From NCBI GenBank assembly GCA_016764915.1, contig JAESQY010000074.1, positions 18,892-82,891 of the forward strand: a DNA stretch of 64,000 bases. Direction: 5' to 3'. The notes beneath the pieces are model-generated. The model made no database searches, was not told the DNA's origin, and worked only from the letters and a program-made list of their open reading frames with translations. Position numbers and translations under genes: made by a program. This DNA is from Aliivibrio sp. (GTDB lineage Bacteria > Pseudomonadota > Gammaproteobacteria > Enterobacterales > Vibrionaceae). How positions within the stretch are numbered: position 1 is the first letter of the stretch; every line of letters starts with the position of its first letter. Below, in pieces: positions 1 through 9,752 of this stretch.

Positions 1-365
1 TTCGCAAGCAAGCTGTTCAACGTTTTGGTGGCGATGCTAAAAATACACCTGAATTGCCTGCTGAACTGTTTGAAGAGCAAGCGAAACGTCGTGTAGTTGT
101 TGGTCTTCTTCTTGGTGAAGTAATCAAATCTGAAGAGCTTAAAGCGGATGCTGATAAAGTAAAAGCGCTGATCGCAGAAATGGCTTCTGCATACGAAGAC
201 CCATCTGAAGTTGTTGCATATTATGAAGGCAACGAAGAGATGATGAACAACATGCGTAATGTGGCATTAGAAGAACAAGCAATTGATGCAATTCTAGCAA
301 AAGCAACTGTTTCTGATAAAGAAGTAAGCTTCCAAGAGCTTATGAATCAGCAACAGCCAGCTTAA
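1..365 (+). CDS. tig: Trigger factor, C-terminal part (5' end outside window)
   Basis: Ribosome-associated chaperone and peptidyl-prolyl isomerase that shields nascent chains. The frame is open from base 3 (first codons read [10 protein letters not shown]), so the visible 120 residues are only the end of the protein; the TTG at 54 is internal and is not a start. The segment is helical and rich in Ala, Glu and Lys, as expected for the substrate-binding C-terminal arms, and ends in the typical [10 protein letters not shown] tail. The order tig-clpP-clpX-lon-hupB-ppiD is the classical gammaproteobacterial arrangement and supports the call. The PPIase domain cannot be judged here. Confidence 0.93.
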   Translation, partial: RKQAVQRFGGDAKNTPELPAELFEEQAKRRVVVGLLLGEVIKSEELKADADKVKALIAEMASAYEDPSEVVAYYEGNEEMMNNMRNVALEEQAIDAILAKATVSDKEVSFQELMNQQQPA

Positions 366-416
366 TTGCCGTTTTGTTAAAGTAGACGTTGACTTAGAAT
401 CAACAGGTCTGCTATC

Positions 417-457
417 AATGGTCCGTGTGAAGGTTTTCATCCGGGCCATTTATTTTT
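417..457 (+). terminator. Rho-independent terminator after tig
   Basis: The arms AATGGTCCG and CGGGCCATT pair with one G-T, enclose a short loop containing a second small pairing (TGAA/TTCA), and are followed by TATTTTTAGG. It separates tig from clpP. Confidence 0.7.
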
Positions 458-487
458 AGGCTTAGAATCAATTAATAGGTGCATGTA

Positions 488-1111
488 ATGAACAATCAAG
501 AAAAAAGTACCATGTCTTCTATTCAGAGTGCTCTAGTTCCTATGGTCGTTGAACAGACTCCTCGAGGAGAACGTTCGTTCGATATATTTTCTCGTCTTCT
601 TAAAGAGCGTGTTATTTTTCTAACGGGTCAAGTTGAAGATAATATGGCTAATATTATTGTAGCCCAGCTTCTTTTTCTCGAATCTGAGAATCCAGAGAAA
701 GATATTTTTCTCTACATTAACTCACCAGGTGGCTCTGTTACGGCAGGGATGTCAATCTATGACACAATGCAGTTCATTAAACCTAACGTGAGCACTGTGT
801 GTATGGGACAAGCTTGTTCAATGGGATCTTTCCTATTAACAGGTGGCGCGAAAGGTAAGCGTTTTTGTTTGCCAAACGCTAGCGTCATGATTCATCAGCC
901 ACTAGGGGGTTATCAAGGCCAAGCTTCAGACATTCAAATTCACGCAGATAATATCCTAGCGACCAAAAAGAGATTAAATAATATGTTGGCAGAACATACA
1001 GGTCAGCCATTGGAAGTGATTGAAAGAGATACTGATCGTGATAATTTCATGACGGCTCAAGAGGCTGTCGATTATGGTTTAGTGGATGCGATTTTAACGA
1101 ATCGTGATTAA
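488..1111 (+). CDS. clpP: ATP-dependent Clp protease proteolytic subunit ClpP
   Basis: Serine peptidase that forms the double heptameric barrel degrading proteins fed in by ClpX or ClpA. The protein is 207 residues, the family's usual length. Visible motifs are the N-terminal [10 protein letters not shown], the oxyanion-side INSPGG, the nucleophile serine in GQACSMGS and the catalytic histidine in MIHQPLGG; the aspartate lies in the RDTDRD segment. I chose ATG 488 because AGGTG sits eight bases upstream. A GTG at 479 would add three residues, and a later ATG at 512 lacks a comparable ribosome site. It is followed directly by its partner clpX. Confidence 0.96.
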   Translation: MNNQEKSTMSSIQSALVPMVVEQTPRGERSFDIFSRLLKERVIFLTGQVEDNMANIIVAQLLFLESENPEKDIFLYINSPGGSVTAGMSIYDTMQFIKPNVSTVCMGQACSMGSFLLTGGAKGKRFCLPNASVMIHQPLGGYQGQASDIQIHADNILATKKRLNNMLAEHTGQPLEVIERDTDRDNFMTAQEAVDYGLVDAILTNRD

Positions 1112-1200
1112 AGATTAAAATATTTGAGGCAGCAAATTAACCATATTTGTTATAAACTCAAATAAAGAGACAAAAGTATTGCTTAGAAAGAGGTTAGCGA

Positions 1201-2481
1201 ATGACAGATAAACGTAAAGATGATGATAACGGTAAGTTATTGTACTGCTCATTTTGCGGAAAAAGCCAGCATGAAGTGCGTAAACTGATCGCTGGTCCAT
1301 CGGTTTATGTGTGTGATGAATGTGTCGATCTTTGTAACGATATTATTCGTGAAGAAGTGAAGGATGCGCTTCCAACAAAAGAGAACAGTGCATTACCTAC
1401 ACCACGTGAGATTCGTGAAAAACTCGACGATTATGTTATTGGGCAGGATCATGCGAAAAAGGTACTTTCTGTAGCTGTATATAATCATTATAAGCGTTTA
1501 CGTAATGGAGACAAAACAGCAGACGGCGTAGAGCTGGGCAAAAGTAATATTCTGCTTATTGGCCCAACGGGTAGCGGTAAAACACTGCTTGCTGAAACGT
1601 TGGCTCGCTGTCTAGATGTACCTTTTACTATGGCCGATGCGACCACGCTTACTGAAGCTGGTTATGTAGGTGAAGACGTAGAAAACATCATTCAAAAATT
1701 GCTGCAAAAATGTGATTATGACGTGGCTAAAGCAGAACGTGGCATCGTCTATATTGATGAGATTGATAAAATCTCACGTAAATCAGATAACCCATCAATC
1801 ACTCGTGATGTTTCTGGTGAAGGTGTGCAACAAGCACTTCTAAAACTAATTGAAGGTACGGTTGCATCAGTGCCTCCTCAAGGTGGTCGTAAACACCCTC
1901 AACAAGAATTTTTGCAAGTTGATACGTCTAAAATTCTCTTTATTTGTGGCGGTGCGTTTTCAGGTCTTGATAAAGTCGTTGATCAGCGTGTGGCAACGGG
2001 CATTGGTATCGGTTTTGGTGCGGATGTTCGCTCAAAAGATGAGACGTCAACATTAAGCGAGTTATTTAAGAAAGTAGAACCTCAAGATCTGGTTAAATAT
2101 GGACTTATACCTGAGTTTATTGGCCGACTTCCGGTTACGACTACATTGACAGAGCTTGATGAAGAGGCTCTGATTCAGATATTGAGTCAGCCTAAAAATG
2201 CACTGACAAAACAGTATGCGGCACTCTTTGAGTTGGAAGGTACTGAACTCGAATTTCGTGATGATGCACTGACAGCGATTGCTAAAAAAGCGATGGAACG
2301 TAAAACTGGTGCTCGAGGTTTACGATCTATCCTTGAAGGTATTTTGCTTGATACGATGTATGAGCTGCCATCGCTTAATGATGTCACTAAAGTTGTTATC
2401 GACAGTTCAGTGATCAATGGTGAGTCTGAACCGTTAATGATGTATGAAAATTCGGAATCAAAAGTCGCTGGCGCAGAGTAA
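1201..2481 (+). CDS. clpX: ClpX ATPase, unfoldase subunit of ClpXP
   Basis: AAA+ unfoldase that recognises tagged proteins and threads them into ClpP. The 426-residue protein starts with a C4 zinc-binding domain (CSFCGK, then CDECVDLC, residues about 15-44). The Walker A GPTGSGKT, the GYVGEDVE pore loop and the Walker [10 protein letters not shown] follow; the IGF loop that docks on ClpP is visible as GIGIGFGAD. The start has a good site, AGAGG, ten bases before ATG. A strong hairpin terminator follows, so clpP-clpX is probably one unit separate from lon. Confidence 0.97.
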   Translation: MTDKRKDDDNGKLLYCSFCGKSQHEVRKLIAGPSVYVCDECVDLCNDIIREEVKDALPTKENSALPTPREIREKLDDYVIGQDHAKKVLSVAVYNHYKRLRNGDKTADGVELGKSNILLIGPTGSGKTLLAETLARCLDVPFTMADATTLTEAGYVGEDVENIIQKLLQKCDYDVAKAERGIVYIDEIDKISRKSDNPSITRDVSGEGVQQALLKLIEGTVASVPPQGGRKHPQQEFLQVDTSKILFICGGAFSGLDKVVDQRVATGIGIGFGADVRSKDETSTLSELFKKVEPQDLVKYGLIPEFIGRLPVTTTLTELDEEALIQILSQPKNALTKQYAALFELEGTELEFRDDALTAIAKKAMERKTGARGLRSILEGILLDTMYELPSLNDVTKVVIDSSVINGESEPLMMYENSESKVAGAE

Positions 2482-2510
2482 TCTGAACGGTTTTTAAACG
2501 ATGTAGAATT

Positions 2511-2538
2511 AAAAAAGGAGGCTGATGCCTCCTTTTTC
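2511..2538 (+). terminator. Rho-independent terminator after clpX
   Basis: AAAAAAGGAGGC and GCCTCCTTTTT form a perfect stem around a TGAT loop, followed by the T run. A-tract on one side and T-tract on the other. Confidence 0.9.
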
Positions 2539-2558
2539 ATTTTATGTGGTTTATACCG

Positions 2559-2587
2559 TTGAAACTTAAGAGTTAGCCCCCATATAA
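2559..2587 (+). promoter_or_regulatory. Sigma-32 (heat-shock) promoter of lon
   Basis: TTGAAA at 2559-2564 and CCCCATATAAT at 2577-2587 are separated by 12 bases. This matches the RpoH consensus (CTTGAAA, 11-16 bases, CCCCATnT) and the known heat-shock control of lon in E. coli. It lies about 33 bases before the lon start. Confidence 0.75.
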
Positions 2588-2619
2588 TCTTGAAGTGCCT
2601 TGAAGGAAGAGAGAAAAAT

Positions 2620-4992
2620 ATGAACCTAGAGCGTTCCGAACGCATTGAAATTCCGGTTCTGCCACTAAGAGATGTGGTGGTATACCCGCATATGGTCATC
2701 CCACTGTTTGTCGGCAGGGAAAAATCAATTCGCTGTCTTGAAGCGGCAATGGATCAAAACAAACAGATATTGTTAGTCGCGCAAAAAGAAGCGGCTACTG
2801 ACGAACCTGAAGTCGGTGATTTGTATTCAGTCGGTACCGTTGCAACTATCCTCCAGTTATTGAAATTACCAGACGGTACAGTAAAAGTGTTGGTAGAAGG
2901 CCAGCAGCGAGCGAAAATTGAGCGATTTATTGAAGGTGATTTTTTCTCTGCAGACGCAGAATACCTTGTTACCCCAGAATTAGATGAACGAGAGCAAGAA
3001 GTGATCGTTCGCACTGCGATTAATCAGTTCGAAGGGTTTATTAAGCTCAACAAAAAGATCCCACCTGAAGTGTTAACGTCGCTGAATGGAATTGAAGAGG
3101 CTGCACGTTTAGCCGATACCATTGCCGCTCATATGCCACTTAAGTTGGCTGATAAGCAGAATGTATTAGAGATCGTCGAGATCAATGATCGTTTAGAATT
3201 CTTGATGGGTATGATGGAGTCTGAAATTGATCTTCTTCAAGTTGAGAAACGCATTCGTGGCCGTGTTAAAAAACAGATGGAAAAGAGTCAGCGCGAATAT
3301 TATCTGAACGAACAGATGAAAGCGATTCAAAAAGAGCTAGGCGATCTTGATGATGCGCCTGATGAATTTGAAGCACTTAAGCTTAAAATCGAAGCGGCTA
3401 AAATGCCAGCTGAAGCCAGAATAAAATCTGAGCAAGAGTTGCAAAAATTGAAAATGATGTCACCAATGTCAGCCGAGGCGACCGTGGTGCGTAGCTATAT
3501 CGATTGGATGATCAGTGTCCCTTGGTCAAAGCGCTCGAAAGTGAAAAAGAACCTTACCAAAGCGGAAGAGATTTTAAATTCAGACCATTACGGTTTAGAG
3601 CGTGTTAAAGAACGAATTCTTGAGTATTTGGCAGTTCAAAGCAGAGTCAATAAGCTCAAAGGGCCAATTTTATGCTTAGTAGGACCTCCTGGTGTCGGTA
3701 AAACATCATTAGGGCAGTCCATAGCCAAAGCAACAGGTCGAAAATATACCCGCATGGCATTAGGTGGTGTACGTGATGAAGCCGAGATTCGTGGGCATCG
3801 TCGTACTTACATTGGCTCGCTTCCTGGTAAATTGATTCAAAAAATGGCAAAAGTGGGAGTGAAAAATCCACTGTTTCTATTGGATGAAATTGACAAAATG
3901 TCTTCAGATATGCGCGGTGATCCGTCATCAGCACTTCTTGAAGTGTTAGATCCAGAGCAGAACCACTCATTTAGTGACCACTACTTAGAAGTGGATTACG
4001 ATCTGTCAGATGTGATGTTTGTTGCCACATCAAACTCGATGAATATACCAGGCCCATTGCTTGACCGTATGGAAGTGATTCGTCTTTCTGGTTATACAGA
4101 AGATGAAAAATTAAACATTGCCAAAAGTCACTTACTGGATAAGCAGATAGAGCGCAATGGTTTGAAAGAACATGAAATCACCATTGAAGATTCTGCCATT
4201 ATCGGTATTATTCGCTACTACACGCGCGAAGCCGGAGTTCGTAATCTTGAAAGAGAGATATCGAAACTTTGCCGAAAAGCGGTGAAGAAGATTATTCTTG
4301 ATAAAGGTCTTAAAACGGTCACAATTAACCAAGATAATCTAAAAGAGTTCTTAGGTGTACAGCGTTGTGACTTTGGTAAAGCTGATGATAGCAATCGAAT
4401 CGGTCAAGTTACGGGTCTTGCTTGGACTGAAGTAGGGGGCGATCTGCTCACTATTGAAACTGAGCCTATGGTTGGGAAAGGCAAACTCAGCTATACCGGA
4501 TCGCTTGGTGAGGTGATGCAAGAGTCAATTCAAGCGGCAATGACGGTAGTAAGAAGCCGCGCCGATAAGTTGGGAATAAACTCTGATTTTTATGAGAAAC
4601 GCGATATTCATGTGCACGTACCTGAAGGCGCTACACCAAAGGATGGTCCAAGTGCTGGTATCGCAATGTGTACTGCATTGGTATCGAGCCTGACGGGTAA
4701 TCCAGTAAAAGCCGAAGTGGCGATGACTGGGGAAATTACGCTAAGAGGCGAAGTACTTCCAATTGGTGGGTTGAAAGAGAAAATCCTAGCAGCTCATCGT
4801 GGTGGAATTAAGACCATTATTATTCCAAAAGAGAACGAACGTGATCTTGAAGAGATACCTGACAACGTCATTGCGGATTTAAAAATCCATCCAGTTCAGT
4901 GGATTGACGAAGTTTTAGTGATTGCATTACAAGACAATCCTCTCGGTATTGAGCTGGTTAATACTCAAAACAGTGATACGCTGCAAAAATAA
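2620..4992 (+). CDS. lon: ATP-dependent Lon protease
   Basis: Homohexameric AAA+ protease that removes misfolded and short-lived regulatory proteins in the cytoplasm. The protein is 790 residues. It starts with the conserved [18 protein letters not shown] substrate-recognition domain, has Walker A GPPGVGKT and Walker [10 protein letters not shown] in the middle, and ends with a Ser-Lys dyad protease domain: the serine in PKDGPSAG and the lysine in [10 protein letters not shown] chose ATG 2620 because it has GGAAGAGAG just upstream and matches the E. coli N-terminus; an upstream TTG at 2590 would lie between promoter and ribosome site. The gene stands alone behind a heat-shock promoter. Confidence 0.97.
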   Translation: MNLERSERIEIPVLPLRDVVVYPHMVIPLFVGREKSIRCLEAAMDQNKQILLVAQKEAATDEPEVGDLYSVGTVATILQLLKLPDGTVKVLVEGQQRAKIERFIEGDFFSADAEYLVTPELDEREQEVIVRTAINQFEGFIKLNKKIPPEVLTSLNGIEEAARLADTIAAHMPLKLADKQNVLEIVEINDRLEFLMGMMESEIDLLQVEKRIRGRVKKQMEKSQREYYLNEQMKAIQKELGDLDDAPDEFEALKLKIEAAKMPAEARIKSEQELQKLKMMSPMSAEATVVRSYIDWMISVPWSKRSKVKKNLTKAEEILNSDHYGLERVKERILEYLAVQSRVNKLKGPILCLVGPPGVGKTSLGQSIAKATGRKYTRMALGGVRDEAEIRGHRRTYIGSLPGKLIQKMAKVGVKNPLFLLDEIDKMSSDMRGDPSSALLEVLDPEQNHSFSDHYLEVDYDLSDVMFVATSNSMNIPGPLLDRMEVIRLSGYTEDEKLNIAKSHLLDKQIERNGLKEHEITIEDSAIIGIIRYYTREAGVRNLEREISKLCRKAVKKIILDKGLKTVTINQDNLKEFLGVQRCDFGKADDSNRIGQVTGLAWTEVGGDLLTIETEPMVGKGKLSYTGSLGEVMQESIQAAMTVVRSRADKLGINSDFYEKRDIHVHVPEGATPKDGPSAGIAMCTALVSSLTGNPVKAEVAMTGEITLRGEVLPIGGLKEKILAAHRGGIKTIIIPKENERDLEEIPDNVIADLKIHPVQWIDEVLVIALQDNPLGIELVNTQNSDTLQK

Positions 4993-5165
4993 CGATGATA
5001 AAGGCACTGTCAGGCTTAAAATGCTTGTCAGCGTTTATCTTCAAAGCTAAGTTAGTGTCGTAGTTACTTAATACTTAGCCATGCTAGGGTAAAGGACTAA
5101 TAAAAAAATTACGGACAATAATTAACTGATTTAAAAATGTCAGAAAATGAACTAGGGGTAAAAAA

Positions 5166-5438
5166 GTGAATAAATCACAATTAGTCGACAAAATTGCAGA
5201 AAACGCAGATGTATCAAAAGCTTCAGCTGGTCGTGCACTCGACGCATTCATTGAAGCAGTTACTGACTCTCTAAAAAGCGGAGACCAAGTTGCATTAGTT
5301 GGTTTCGGTACTTTCAGCGTACGTGACCGTGCAGCGCGCACAGGCCGTAACCCGAAGACGGGTGAAGAGATTCAAATTGCTGCAGCTAAAGTTCCTGCTT
5401 TCAAAGCTGGCAAGGCGCTTAAAGAAGCGTGTAATTAG
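5166..5438 (+). CDS. hupB: DNA-binding protein HU, beta subunit
   Basis: Small histone-like protein that bends and compacts DNA, working as a homo- or heterodimer. It is 90 residues, the exact family length, with the HU core [14 protein letters not shown] and the flexible DNA-clamping arm [13 protein letters not shown], including the conserved intercalating proline. The start is GTG with AGGGG nine bases upstream. Its place between lon and ppiD matches hupB rather than hupA in related genomes. Confidence 0.96.
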   Translation: MNKSQLVDKIAENADVSKASAGRALDAFIEAVTDSLKSGDQVALVGFGTFSVRDRAARTGRNPKTGEEIQIAAAKVPAFKAGKALKEACN

Positions 5439-5532
5439 AAATTAGCTACAAATATTAGTCTGAACTAATCTCTATTAGAAAAGTCTATAAAAATGAACGC
5501 AAGGCTAGTAAAATAGTCGTGATGAGTCATTG

Positions 5533-5561
5533 GCGCATCGATTGAGATGCGCTTTTTTTTT
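5533..5561 (+). terminator. Rho-independent terminator after hupB
   Basis: GCGCATC and GATGCGC pair around GATTGA and are followed by nine T. Confidence 0.9.
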
Positions 5562-5623
5562 GTATTTGAGTCAGTATTCTTGGCTACAACCTTGCCCTTC
5601 ATTTTCAGGAGATATGGCAGATT

Positions 5624-7495
5624 ATGATGGAACGATTACGTGAAGGCGCTAGTAGCCTCGCAGTTAAAATTATTCTGGGTCTAATTATTTTTTCATTTGT
5701 TTTTGCAGGCGTAGGTAGTTACCTAGGCTCAGGCTCTCAGCCAATTGCAGCGACAGTAGGTGATAGAGAAATTAGCCGTAATGAATTCGAACAAGCATAC
5801 CAGAATGAGCGTAGCCGTATGCAATCTCAGCTTGGAGAGTATTTTTCGACTCTTCTTGGTGATCCCCAATACGTACAGCAATTTCGTAAAACCATTTTGG
5901 ACCGTATGATCAATGACATTCTATTGAATCAACGCGCTCAAGAGCTAGGTCTACGCGTGAGTGATGCACAAGTGCGTACTGAACTTATGAAGATGCCAGC
6001 ATTCCAAAATGCCGGTCAGTTTGATAAAGAGGTTTATGCATCAGCGCTACGCCGTGCAGGATACACGCCAGAAGGGTTTGCGGAAACCATGCGTCAAGAT
6101 ATGACTCGTAATCAGCTTCTTGTTGCACTTCAAAGCAGTGACTTCACTTTAGAGCATGAAATTGATTATCTAAGTGAGCTTGAAGTTCAGCAGCGCGAAA
6201 TTAGAACGATTACTTTTGACATTGCCCAGCTAGCCGAACAAACAGAGATAACGGAAGAAGCAATCAAAGCTTTTTATGACAACAATCAGTCACAATTTAT
6301 GCGTCCTGATCAAGTTAAAGTCTCGTACATTGAGTTATCTGGCGATGCATTAAAGTCTTCTGTTTCAGTTTCTGATGAAGACATAGAGAAGTATTTTACC
6401 GAGAATCAAGACAAGTACTCGACGTTAGAGAAGCGTCGTGTGAGTCATATATTGATCCAAGGTGATGATAAAGAGAAAGCTCAAGCAATCTTAGATCGCG
6501 TTAATAACGGTGATGATTTTGCCATCGTTGCTGCTGAGGTATCGGATGATACGTTCAGCGCAGAGAAAGGTGGAGCGCTTGATTGGTTCGAACGTGGTGT
6601 GATGGATCCTGCTTTTGAAAAAGCAGCATTTGAATTGACCAACGTTAATGACCGTACTGAGTTGGTTAAATCTGCATTTGGTTACCACATCATACAGCTT
6701 GATGGAATAGAAGCATCAGTAACAAAGCCTTTAGCCGAAGTTAAAGCGGGTATTGTGACTGCTTTGCAGGAAAATAAAGCTGAGGAAGCATTTTATGAGC
6801 TGGAATCAACGTTAACGGAAGTGGCGTTTGAAATGCCAGATTCATTAGTTGATGCTGCAGAAGCAGTAAATGGTCAAATCAAAGTGTCTGAATTTTTCTC
6901 TCGCTCGTCAATACCACAGGAATTATCTGCACCTGCAGTTAGCCAGGCGATTTTCAGCCCAGAAGTTAGAGAAGATGGACTGAACTCTGCAGTGATTGAG
7001 ATTGCGCCAGAGCACGTGATTGTCGTTCGTGTTGACGATAGTCGTCCTGCTGCTGTACTTCCTCTGGTTGATGTTAGCGATGCAGTGAAGGCACAACTTG
7101 CGCGTAATCTTGCTGAACAGCAAGCTCAAACGTTAGCGACGGATACGATAACTGCACTGCAGTCGGAGTCGGGTGATAAATTCTTAGCAGATAATAACTT
7201 GTCATTTACCGATACTCGTACCATCGCTCGTGATGATGTTCTCGCACAGGAAGTCTTTAAGATTGCTAAACCGTCAGAGAGCAAAAGTGTCTATGTTCAA
7301 GCAAGAGACGAGAGCAGTAATATCATCATTATTGCACTTGATGGTGTCCTATCTGTCTCGAATGAGTCAATGAAACCTCAAGTCTCTGCTCGTTTAGCAA
7401 GAAGTCAAACTCAGCAGGAGTTATCTGCAGTGCTTGATGTGTTAAGAAGTGAACAGAGCATTAGTTACCCAATTTTAGAAACATCTACAAATTGA
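5624..7495 (+). CDS. ppiD: Periplasmic folding chaperone PpiD
   Basis: Inner-membrane-anchored chaperone, associated with the SecYEG exit, that helps newly exported proteins fold. The 623-residue protein has one N-terminal membrane anchor (ILGLIIFSFVFAGVGSYL, about residues 17-34), a SurA/PpiD-like helical region, one parvulin domain (about residues 265-360, with RRVSHILIQ and FGYHIIQLDG) and a long C-terminal domain. In E. coli PpiD the parvulin domain has little isomerase activity, so chaperoning is the likelier role here too. Start ATGATG is preceded by CAGGAG. It is followed by its own terminator. Confidence 0.95.
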   Translation: MMERLREGASSLAVKIILGLIIFSFVFAGVGSYLGSGSQPIAATVGDREISRNEFEQAYQNERSRMQSQLGEYFSTLLGDPQYVQQFRKTILDRMINDILLNQRAQELGLRVSDAQVRTELMKMPAFQNAGQFDKEVYASALRRAGYTPEGFAETMRQDMTRNQLLVALQSSDFTLEHEIDYLSELEVQQREIRTITFDIAQLAEQTEITEEAIKAFYDNNQSQFMRPDQVKVSYIELSGDALKSSVSVSDEDIEKYFTENQDKYSTLEKRRVSHILIQGDDKEKAQAILDRVNNGDDFAIVAAEVSDDTFSAEKGGALDWFERGVMDPAFEKAAFELTNVNDRTELVKSAFGYHIIQLDGIEASVTKPLAEVKAGIVTALQENKAEEAFYELESTLTEVAFEMPDSLVDAAEAVNGQIKVSEFFSRSSIPQELSAPAVSQAIFSPEVREDGLNSAVIEIAPEHVIVVRVDDSRPAAVLPLVDVSDAVKAQLARNLAEQQAQTLATDTITALQSESGDKFLADNNLSFTDTRTIARDDVLAQEVFKIAKPSESKSVYVQARDESSNIIIIALDGVLSVSNESMKPQVSARLARSQTQQELSAVLDVLRSEQSISYPILETSTN

Positions 7496-7517
7496 TTGTA
7501 ACCTTTATGTAATACTA

Positions 7518-7549
7518 ACGGGCTGCCATGTGCAGCCCGTCCTTTTTTC
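7518..7549 (+). terminator. Rho-independent terminator after ppiD
   Basis: ACGGGCTGC and GCAGCCCGT form a perfect nine-base stem with loop CATGT, followed by CCTTTTTTC. Confidence 0.92.
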
Positions 7550-7632
7550 TGTGACTAAATACCCTTTCTGCTGCATCTAATTTTCACTGTGCGTTACTCT
7601 TATTTGGCATAATAACCCAAGGAGAAACACCT

Positions 7633-7941
7633 ATGCTCACATTGATAAAACAGATGTCATTAATCATTTTTACTGCCACTCTCTGCTTCATGACATTGCC
7701 AACGCTGGCGGAAGATATTGCAACAGACGAATATCAAGGGATTGAGATTGTGGTTAATATTAATACTGCAGATGTAGAGGAGCTTGATAAATTGTTGGTC
7801 GGCGTTGGCCCTAGTAAAGCCCAAGCCATTGTTGAGTTCCGTGAACAAAATGGTGCCTTTACCAAGGTAGAAGATTTGATGCTAGTAAAAGGTATTGGTC
7901 AATCTCTGCTTAAAAAAAATCAGCCACGAATACGTCTGTAA
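7633..7941 (+). CDS. comEA: ComEA-type helix-hairpin-helix DNA-binding protein
   Basis: Periplasmic DNA-binding protein; in vibrios the ComEA next to ppiD binds incoming DNA in the periplasm and ratchets it inward during natural transformation. The 102-residue protein has a clear Sec signal peptide (about residues 1-26, ending LPTLA) followed by the ComEA helix-hairpin-helix core: VNINTADVEELDKL, then GVGPSKAQAIVEFR, and GAFTKVEDL with the second hairpin KGIGQSLLKK. The start has AAGGAG upstream. Its last 22 bases overlap the end of the convergent rrtA. E. coli YbaV is a homologue without a shown role in uptake, so function is inferred from vibrio context. Confidence 0.85.
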   Translation: MLTLIKQMSLIIFTATLCFMTLPTLAEDIATDEYQGIEIVVNINTADVEELDKLLVGVGPSKAQAIVEFREQNGAFTKVEDLMLVKGIGQSLLKKNQPRIRL

Positions 7942-8468
7942 ACCCGTTCAAACAAGGTAAAAGCAATTCCGCTTACTAGCCCTGCTAAATGCGCTTCGAT
8001 GACGACCCGAGCATCAATAAGTTGAACGGTAGACTCCGAAGCGCCAAATAGCTGCTCCCAGCAGACCTTAGCTATGATTCCAATCAGTAACCAATAACCA
8101 ACTCGCCTATTAGCCTGAATGTCCCTGATAGCTCCCCAAGCAAACAGACCATGGATAACACCAGACAGCCCTGAATAATAGTCAATATCAGTGATGACAA
8201 TGGACAGGCCGACCAGTACCGAAATAATAAACAGTAAAGTCAGGGTGAGTGAGGCAGAAAGATACTCCTTAAACATCAAATAGAAAATAATAAAGGCAGA
8301 AGTGTTCATCAACAGGTGGGCAAAGTTGGTGTGGGTGAAGTTTCCTGTTACGATTCGCCATATTTCGCCCTGAATGATCAAGCGCCTGTCCCACAGAAAT
8401 AGCTTATGCACTGTCAAAGTTTGAGCAACAATCATTAGCGTTAATAAAACAAGCAATAAACGTAGCAA
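7920..8468 (-). CDS. rrtA: Rhombosortase, rhomboid-family membrane protease
   Basis: Small intramembrane serine protease that in vibrios processes exported proteins carrying a C-terminal GlyGly-CTERM tail. The 182-residue protein is almost entirely hydrophobic, with about six membrane segments, the catalytic serine in GLSGVIHGLFAWG and the catalytic histidine in EAHLAGLVSG. This is shorter than ordinary GlpG rhomboids and fits the rhombosortase class. The start is uncertain: TTG at 8468 is the only candidate between the upstream in-frame stop and the first membrane helix, and its ribosome site is weak. Eleven bases separate it from the divergent DTW gene. No GlyGly-CTERM protein is visible in this window. 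Confidence 0.78.
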   Translation of the reverse strand: MLRLLLVLLTLMIVAQTLTVHKLFLWDRRLIIQGEIWRIVTGNFTHTNFAHLLMNTSAFIIFYLMFKEYLSASLTLTLLFIISVLVGLSIVITDIDYYSGLSGVIHGLFAWGAIRDIQANRRVGYWLLIGIIAKVCWEQLFGASESTVQLIDARVVIEAHLAGLVSGIAFTLFERVYRRIRG

Positions 8469-8479
8469 AAGGTAACCCC

Positions 8480-9109
8480 GTGAGTCGATATTGTATTAAG
8501 TGTGGCAAGGCGAGTGTGGCCTGCATTTGTTCTCAGATTCAGTTAATAGAGTCTCATACTGAGTTAATTATTCTACAACATCCTTCGGAAGTGAAGCGAT
8601 CTATTGGTACTGCAAAAATTTTAAACTTAAGCTTATCCAACAGTTACTGCTTAGTAGGGGAAGATTTCTCCGATCACCCATTATTAAATAGGTTACTTAA
8701 TGAAAAGGATAGCCAAACAGTGCTGCTATACCCTAAAGAGGGCAGCCGTTTGCTTGCAATTGACACATTTGGTCAGCGTTCGACAAAAGCAAGTAAAACT
8801 CGCGTCATCCTGATTGATGGAACGTGGCGTAAAGCATACAAAATATGGCAGTTATCAACGAATTTACACACTGTTCCATCCGTTCATTTAGATGAAAGCT
8901 TGATTGGCCAATATAGAATAAGAAAAGCACCAACGGAAAATGGCTTATCAACGGTGGAAGCTGGCTTTCATGCACTAAGAACGTTAGAACCTGAAAATGC
9001 TACTCAGTTTTTACCACTATTAACGGCGTTTAATGCGATGGTTGAGTTTCAAATAAACCAAATGCCAACTGGGTTATTTGATAAACATCATGGAGCACAA
9101 TCGAGCTAG
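8480..9109 (+). CDS. DTW-domain tRNA-uridine aminocarboxypropyltransferase family protein
   Basis: Likely transfers the 3-amino-3-carboxypropyl group of SAM to a tRNA uridine (acp3U), as the DTW enzyme TapT does in E. coli. The 209-residue protein starts with a cysteine motif typical of the family ([13 protein letters not shown]) and contains the signature [10 protein letters not shown] plus the later [14 protein letters not shown] segment. The start is GTG at 8480 with AAAAGG eight bases upstream. It is clearly DTW family, but whether it is the true TapT orthologue cannot be decided from motifs. It overlaps the convergent yfbR by four bases. Confidence 0.82.
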   Translation: MSRYCIKCGKASVACICSQIQLIESHTELIILQHPSEVKRSIGTAKILNLSLSNSYCLVGEDFSDHPLLNRLLNEKDSQTVLLYPKEGSRLLAIDTFGQRSTKASKTRVILIDGTWRKAYKIWQLSTNLHTVPSVHLDESLIGQYRIRKAPTENGLSTVEAGFHALRTLEPENATQFLPLLTAFNAMVEFQINQMPTGLFDKHHGAQSS

Positions 9110-9690
9110 TTTATTTCATCTAAGGTTAAGCTAAAGCTTTTGGCAAAAGTGGATAAAAAATAGTCCATTTCAGGGCTGCGCCTTTTTTCTAGCGTGGTTT
9201 CTAAGCGTTTTTTTGCCTGTTCAAATTCGTGATTACCTGCTGCTAACTCTTCCATGCACTTTAGATAGGCACATAAAGAATCGGCTTGTTTAACCAAGGC
9301 GGTATCTTCAGAGTTGATTGCACTGCTTATTAACAGATCTTTATAATCACTCTGGAACTCTTCAGGCAACATTGAAAGCAACTTTTCTTCTGCCGCGACT
9401 TCGATTTTTTTATACTCTTGTGCAATGGCAGGGTTGAAATACTTGATCGGCGTTGGTAGATCACCAGTTAATACTTCACTGGTATCATGGAACATACCCA
9501 GTAAAGCTAAGCGCTCAGGGTTAACATTACCGCCAAATTTTTTATTTTTAATCAATCCTAGCGCATGAGCGACAAACGCGACCTGTAAGCTGTGCTCTGA
9601 AATGTTCTCTTTTGAAATACTGCGCATCAATGGCCAGCGCTGGATCAATTTCATTCTTGCAAGATGCGCGAAAAAATGGCTCTGCTTCAT
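9106..9690 (-). CDS. yfbR: 5'-deoxynucleotidase YfbR (HD domain)
   Basis: Metal-dependent phosphohydrolase that dephosphorylates deoxyribonucleoside 5'-monophosphates in nucleotide salvage. The 194-residue protein closely resembles E. coli Yfb[20 protein letters not shown] at the start, the metal-binding His in SEHSLQVA, the HD pair in [17 protein letters not shown], and the late aspartate in [13 protein letters not shown]. It lies 62 bases downstream of alaA on the same strand, but a hairpin lies between them. Confidence 0.94.
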   Translation of the reverse strand: MKQSHFFAHLARMKLIQRWPLMRSISKENISEHSLQVAFVAHALGLIKNKKFGGNVNPERLALLGMFHDTSEVLTGDLPTPIKYFNPAIAQEYKKIEVAAEEKLLSMLPEEFQSDYKDLLISSAINSEDTALVKQADSLCAYLKCMEELAAGNHEFEQAKKRLETTLEKRRSPEMDYFLSTFAKSFSLTLDEIN

Positions 9691-9720
9691 AAATAAAAAA
9701 CCTTAAACGGTGAATACCAA

Positions 9721-9744
9721 AGAGGCCTTAATATAGGCCTCTTT
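9721..9744 (-). terminator. Hairpin terminator after alaA
   Basis: GAGGCC and GGCCTC pair around TTAATATA. T-rich sequence flanks it on both strands; by position it most likely ends alaA transcription before yfbR. Confidence 0.6.
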
Positions 9745-9752
9745 TATGATGA

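Noticed and set aside
2187..2699. 170-residue minus-strand frame across clpX end and lon start
   Set aside because: It runs through coding sequence of two conserved genes and the terminator and promoter between them; low-complexity Ser-rich product, a shadow.
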